Below, piece after piece: positions 5,678 through 5,736 of a stretch of 5,736 nucleotides of DNA (position 1 is its first letter; each line of letters begins with the position of its first letter). Source of the stretch: Fervidobacterium sp. UBA5837. Lineage in GTDB: Bacteria; Thermotogota; Thermotogae; Thermotogales; Fervidobacteriaceae. The translations under genes were made by a program, and so were the position numbers. The stretch is from assembly GCA_002432805.1 (NCBI GenBank), contig DJGV01000013.1, positions 183,918-189,653 on the forward strand. The letters are read 5' to 3'. The notes under the pieces were generated by a model. It saw nothing but the letters and a program-made list of their open reading frames with translations. It was not told the origin of the DNA and did no database searches.

Positions 5678-5710
5678 ATTAACGAAGAAAACGGTTACGT
5701 AAAAGTATTC

Positions 5711-5735
5711 CAGAGGAAGAAAATGCATTCCTCTG
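5711..5735 (+). other. 5' leader hairpin enclosing a possible ribosome binding site and start codon
   Basis: A perfect 8-bp stem, CAGAGGAA (5711-5718) with TTCCTCTG (5728-5735), closes a 9-nt loop about 27 nt after the inferred transcription start. The 5' arm contains GAGGA (5713-5717), and an ATG (5723-5725) sits in the loop 5 nt later, opening a frame M-H-S-S that runs off the window. If this is the next gene's start, the hairpin hides its ribosome binding site. TTCC (5708-5711) could instead pair with GGAA (5715-5718), giving a competing fold. The other reading is an early terminator or attenuator; the sequence after T5736 would decide. Confidence 0.4.
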
Positions 5736-5736
5736 T

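Overview
The window reads as a chromosomal segment of a moderately AT-rich bacterium with strong Shine-Dalgarno sites. The best guess is a thermophile of the Thermotogota (Fervidobacterium/Thermosipho type). This rests on the overall character of the HtrA, RodA and prepilin peptidase proteins and on the base and codon composition. It is inference from familiarity, not from a database match.

Layout, left to right. (1) 1-49 is the 3' part of a CAU-anticodon tRNA, most likely initiator tRNA-fMet, on the + strand and followed by its own terminator (58-84). (2) A second, bidirectional terminator (107-135) closes the convergent minus-strand unit. (3) That unit reads leftward: htrA (3416-2049, periplasmic serine protease), a terminator plus a candidate promoter, rodA (1908-802, SEDS peptidoglycan glycosyltransferase), then an unrecognised single-pass membrane protein with a coiled coil (794-156) whose ribosome binding site overlaps the rodA stop codon. 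(4) 3417-3814 is a divergent regulatory region. It has a clear extended -10 promoter for htrA, a 13-bp palindrome just upstream of that promoter, an unannotated 53-codon frame (3706-3545, minus) and a promoter for the rightward genes. (5) Rightward are a cytoplasmic TPR-repeat protein (3815-4894) and a prepilin peptidase (4879-5592) overlapping by 16 nt, so probably one translationally coupled operon. (6) 5593-5736 carries a strong extended -10 promoter reading out of the window. A hairpin follows that could bury the ribosome binding site of the next gene.

The shared theme is the cell envelope: wall elongation (RodA and its unknown partner), envelope protein quality control (HtrA) and processing of type IV pilin-like preproteins (prepilin peptidase). 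Nothing here is a clear defence system, mobile element, CRISPR array or recent transfer. The items most worth a second look are the unknown RodA-linked membrane protein, the small frame upstream of htrA, the unusual RodA loop motif, the diverged second PDZ domain of HtrA, and the hairpin at the right edge.
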